From: Rheum nobile
Taxonomy: Eukaryota; Streptophyta; Magnoliopsida; Caryophyllales; Polygonaceae
Assembly (NCBI GenBank): GCA_027886185.1
Contig: WOAB01000583.1
Coordinates: 1,364,001 to 1,428,000 of the forward strand
DNA: 64,000 bases
Reading direction: 5' to 3'
Below are positions 60,115 to 64,000 of this stretch, piece by piece. Below the pieces are notes generated by a model. It saw nothing but the letters and a program-made list of their open reading frames with translations, did no database searches and was not told the origin of the DNA. Within the stretch, counting starts at the first letter, position 1. The number at the start of each line of letters is the position of its first letter. The translations under genes and the position numbers were made by a program.

Positions 60115-62377
60115 TCAAGCTGGTAACTGGAGCTTTTTGTTGTTCTTCAAGCTGCATTACATGATACAAACATACAAGAATTGGTGCTAAGTGGAGTAGA
60201 ACGGAAATTATGAGAACTAGGCAAAGGAACAAGGCTTACCTTTCGAAATAGTAATAGAAAAAGTCAGCATACAGCAGTGTTTGGACAGTCCCAGATATCC
60301 AAGCTGCAAAATTAACAGAAGTGAAAACAAATGATATGGTGCAAGTTTAATTCATTTTTGAAGAAATAGACATAACATGGACAAGCATCTAATGTGTAAA
60401 TTCATGATTAGGGGTAATCCAAAACTAATATTTGCTTAAGACTATACAGTTCTACTATATCCCGTGAATACATTGCAAAGCTCCAGCCATTCAAAGAGAT
60501 CTAAGCATTTCTGCCATTTCATGCCAGTTCTGCAGAAAAATGGACATATGATCCAGAACTTGACATAGGTTTAGAGAAGGAAACCGGCTGTAACACACAT
60601 TAGTAATTAGCACTATGGTATTTAGATTCACAGCTTAGCCAATTGAAGGAAGGACTTCATCCCACTTCTATTTACTCCCTTTCTGTTCACAAGCGGCAAG
60701 AGCTATCTGATCAGACTATTACTCAAGAACCACCTTACACTTAAGACTATCTTGTCTCTACTATAGTTTGACTACTTAGACTTCATGAGGCACACATAGT
60801 AGTACACTTGCAGTCATAATTAATACGCGAGCAAGATACAGGAAACAGAAGGGGAGGGGAGACAGGGGGAAAGAGAGTAGTCATACGTATCCAGTGCACA
60901 TAGTGAGGCTTGGTAAAGTAGCGGTAAATCCAGTTAAGAATGTAAAGTCCTCGGTATGCACTGCACAAAGAAGTCAAATTTCGAAGACGTAAATCATTAT
61001 GTCAGGTGTAGATTTTGTGAAGGCAAAGAGAAAAAAAAATATAACAAGAGAGGAAGTAACAGCAGGAAAAACAAAAGGCCAGTATCATCAGTCTAACACA
61101 ACATATTCAACATTCAATTTAATTTAATCTTCCAATGTGCAATTTAATGTCATCTAACCAGAACCGCGCAATAACAAGTAAAATTAAAATCATCACACAA
61201 AATGCCACTCATTTATTTTAGCAGCGCAAATCATACCCAAGAAGCAATACATATTGTCCAGTCAGATTGTCAATGTTTCTAGTTCTCTGCAACAGTACCA
61301 GCTGCGGTAGGATGGCAACAGCTTCCAGATACAATGAAAATGTCCACATTACCTGTAAATCAATAAGATATGAGGAAACAAATTTTGCTCCTTCATCACA
61401 GTGGCACTCTAAAGTTTGAATTCCAATTCGAAAATTCAAAAGCTACAATTCCAGCATGTTACCTCTTTAATAGTGAACTTTTCATTTATGAGTAACGCCA
61501 AGATCAGGCAGGGCAAGACCAGGAACCAGTGTCGGAAAGTGTCTTGGTCTTTATCATAAGACCTTCTGACAATTTTGTGGCGCCTAATGTACCAAACAAT
61601 TGAAAAGGAGCTACTCAAAAATATTAACTTCATGACAGTGTTATACACAGAAATGAAGTCTGTGAAAATATCCAGGTAACGAGTAGCAAAAACTATAGCG
61701 AAGAGCTCTTGTGTCTTCAATGAAATACCTGCACAGAATTTCGCATGTTACCAATCATACATTATATTAAACACTAAACAGAGAACATAAGGTGTGATAA
61801 TGAGATGTCAACTTGAATCCTAGATGAAGTGCTTATCCAAGTGAACCAATAGCGGGAGGTGATGAAAGAGAGATCTAGCAACACAATACAATATCACACA
61901 GTTGCCTCTACCTATTCCGTAGATTTGCAATTCAAAATAACAAATTTCGTGCCAAAGGCAATCCAGTTCTCTTGTTCCTCCTCTGCATCCAAACAACCCT
62001 ATCGCCAATGTAGCAAAAATCTGTTGTGCTAATCCAGCTTGAACAGATTATATGGCAGATATAATGTGTGAAACAACTCCTCAAAAGAGCAAACAAATAT
62101 ACAAGAGCACACTCTTCAATTGCAGCAATTTGGCTGAATTTCCGTGGCCTCAGCTCAAATATAGATCAACAAAAAATCCAGCTACTAAGATCATTCAAAC
62201 ACGAGATTCGGCCTACATACAGCTAGACACGGCATAAAAGCTAACCACAAATCTAACAAATCGGAGGGAGTAAGAGAGAAGTGTACCAGCGCACGATTTG
62301 ATAGTGTGGATCTTGAGCAGGAGAACCAGAACGCTGGCCAGATGGGTCATGTCGCCCGCTAACCTGAATATGTTCAT
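60115..62377 (-). CDS. ERD2: ER lumen protein-retaining receptor (KDEL/HDEL receptor) ERD2
   Basis: Six exons on the minus strand: 62287-62377, 61463-61728, 61237-61352, 60887-60960, 60240-60303 and 60115-60151. They join in phase to 215 residues, exactly the family length. Signature stretches are MNIFRLAGDMTHLASVLVLL, ISLKTQELFAIVFATRYLD, RRSYDKDQDTFRHWF, YLEAVAILPQLVLLQR, NLTGQYVLLLGAYRGLYI and LYADFFYYYFESWK. The end is LQLPA. The seven-helix protein cycles between Golgi and ER and returns K/HDEL-tagged luminal proteins. All exons are intact with GT-AG introns, so it is probably functional. Confidence 0.96.
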
Positions 62378-63080
62378 TTTCGATGCGGATTTCGAGATAT
62401 AATTGAGGAAACCGCTGAGAGATGATAGCAAATTCGAAGATCCAAGCAACGATCTATGAGATGATGAAAAACATTAGGGTTTTGGGACACTTCCTCTCCG
62501 ATCTGATACACCAAACAACGAATTCTAAAACTCGCGAGCAAGCCGTAGAGAGAGAAGGGGGAGAGCGCTGGTGTATCGATTCTTGGTTCGGGGCCGGGCT
62601 GTATCTGGAGGAAACTGGGAATGTTCTGCTATTTTGTTTTGTTTTAAATTTTTGAAAAGTTTATGTAAAACGAAATGACCCATTTAATTGTAATTTTATT
62701 GTGTGACAGAGAAAATGAGATATATGACATTTGTATTCTAGAAAAAAAAAAGTGTAGAAAAAGTTTTTTTTTGTAATGTTTCACTAATTATAAATTTTAA
62801 TAAGTGGTTAGACGATATTTAAAAAAAAAATCAATTTTCGTAATTGTTATTTAGCATATAAAATTCACTCCCACTTGTTTTGTTCAATGATAAAAAAAGT
62901 AAACGTTTTAACTTTTTAAATGATTTATTTTAATTTCGGTACAAAAGTGATTAACTTTTATGATTGTATTAAATCAAATGATTTACCTGTGTAGATAGTC
63001 AAATAAAACGAGTTTCCATTACTCTACTAATAGAGTAAGTGACTTAAATAAAACGAAGATTCCAACAGGCTACGGTCACA
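62378..63080. other. ERD2 upstream region, then AT-rich intergenic
   Basis: 62378-62640 is the 5' leader and promoter side of ERD2. The remainder is AT-rich with T and A runs and no recognisable gene. Confidence 0.4.
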
Positions 63081-64000
63081 ATGTTTGTGTTGAAGATTTT
63101 TTTCGAGGCTAATAACCAATGGAATACAACAAAGCTTAACCAAAGTCTTCCGTCTGATATTGTATCGTTGATAACAACAATTCCGCTACCTATCAATCAA
63201 ATCACTGACCGTATGTATTGGGAAACCAACAAGAATGTTGGTTTTCTACAAAGTCTGCTATGTAACTTATTGCCAAAAATACTCATACAACGCATATGAT
63301 TCATCATGAATTTGGAAAATTGACACATATTCCAAAGTTCGGAACTTCTTTTCCAAAATAATAAAGAACGGACTACCAACTAAGACGAGGCTACAAGAGA
63401 TTGTCGTCTCGCTATATCTTGCAACTCCCAAAGTGAGGACACAAAGCACATTCTCGTGCAATGCAACCATACATTGCAAACAATCTCCAAAATAAACACA
63501 GACACGGGACGATACATTCGTACAATTGACTACACAAATAAAAAAATTGAAGAAATTATGAAAGAAATTAGAAATAAATTAACCAACACACTTCTCGGAG
63601 TTGGTTGTTACATGGTGGAGCATATGGTACTAGAGAAATCAGAAACTTTTGCTAACGACATCCTATAATCTGATATGATAAAAGATGTGGTAAAATACAC
63701 TCAAACTCAAATTTTCAACTGTAATAAAACAAAAACGTGGCATGCTGATTGCACCGTCGAAAACAACAAATTACGAGGAAAACAGATAAGAGAAAAAGAA
63801 CAAAAACTTAAGATGGAAACCACCTGACAAATTTATTAAAATAAATCTTGATGGATCCACTAAAACAAACGGGGATTCATCATTTGGTTTTATATTCAGA
63901 AATGATAAAGCACATCCCATTCTCATCCATGAGATAAATGTTATTCATCAACTGCACTAAAAACAGAGACTTTGGTATTCCGTAATGCCCTCCTAAAAGC
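63081..64000 (+). pseudogene. Decayed LINE-type ORF2 C-terminal region (zf-RVT plus RNase H-like)
   Basis: Broken pieces appear in several plus frames: NQSLPSDIVSLITTIPLP (typical before the zf-RVT domain), TDRMYWETNKNVGF, then a Cys-containing stretch near 63410-63480. At about 63810-63930 is WKPPDKFIKINLDGSTK...GFIFRND, the start of an RNase H-like (RVT_3) domain. Stops and frameshifts are frequent. The element continues beyond the window. Confidence 0.65.

Overview
The window is eukaryotic nuclear DNA from a flowering plant, most likely a eudicot. It holds split genes with GT-AG introns, a PLS/DYW-class PPR gene, a plant-length ERD2, a nuclear tRNA-Lys, and plant TE families: MULE/FAR1, Ty3 and Ty1 LTR elements, a DD39D mariner, Helitrons and a LINE. 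It has no bacterial or viral gene organisation. I assembled all exon models by hand from splice signals and reading-frame continuity.

Host genes lie in two islands. The left island (about 5.1-18.2 kb) has BAP31 (+), a DYW-type PPR gene (-), tRNA-Lys(UUU) (-), the GPI-transamidase subunit PIG-S (+, 13 exons) and a small SAM-domain protein (-, 6 exons). The right island (about 56.2-62.4 kb) has a plant membrane protein I cannot name (+, 8 exons) and the KDEL receptor ERD2 (-, 6 exons). BAP31, PIG-S and ERD2 are all ER or early-secretory functions, but nothing shows co-regulation.

The rest is transposon-derived. At 1-4.7 kb there is a MULE transposase with a C-terminal OTU domain, then a fragment and an exon beside GC-rich palindromes. 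At 18,593-38,424 a mariner of about 3.3 kb (TA target duplication, DD39D transposase pseudogene) holds two later insertions. One is a 9.7 kb gag-only Ty3-like LTR element (18,812-28,485, 5-bp TSD CATTT), whose right-hand LTR contains a 1.4 kb solo-LTR-like insertion. The other is a 6.8 kb broken Ty1/copia element (29,168-36,008, TSD CTAAG). At 39,084-48,381 there are Helitrons: an unusual tandem array of about 585-bp Helitron 5' ends, a gene-capturing terminal unit, and a second short Helitron. From about 51.4 to 54.9 kb lies an internally deleted FAR1-type MULE with two convergent truncated genes. The right edge carries a decayed LINE.

The most unusual signal is a short motif, TGTGTGCATATG and its reverse complement with variants. 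It occurs dozens of times in a 0.9 kb block inside the Helitron array (39.8-40.7 kb). It recurs in the first intron of the FAR1-like transposase gene (51.8-52.9 kb) and in the probable first intron of the convergent partner gene (54.36-54.6 kb). I infer that one transposon family places its likely transposase-recognition repeats inside introns near both ends, and that the 39.8-40.7 kb block is its non-autonomous derivative.
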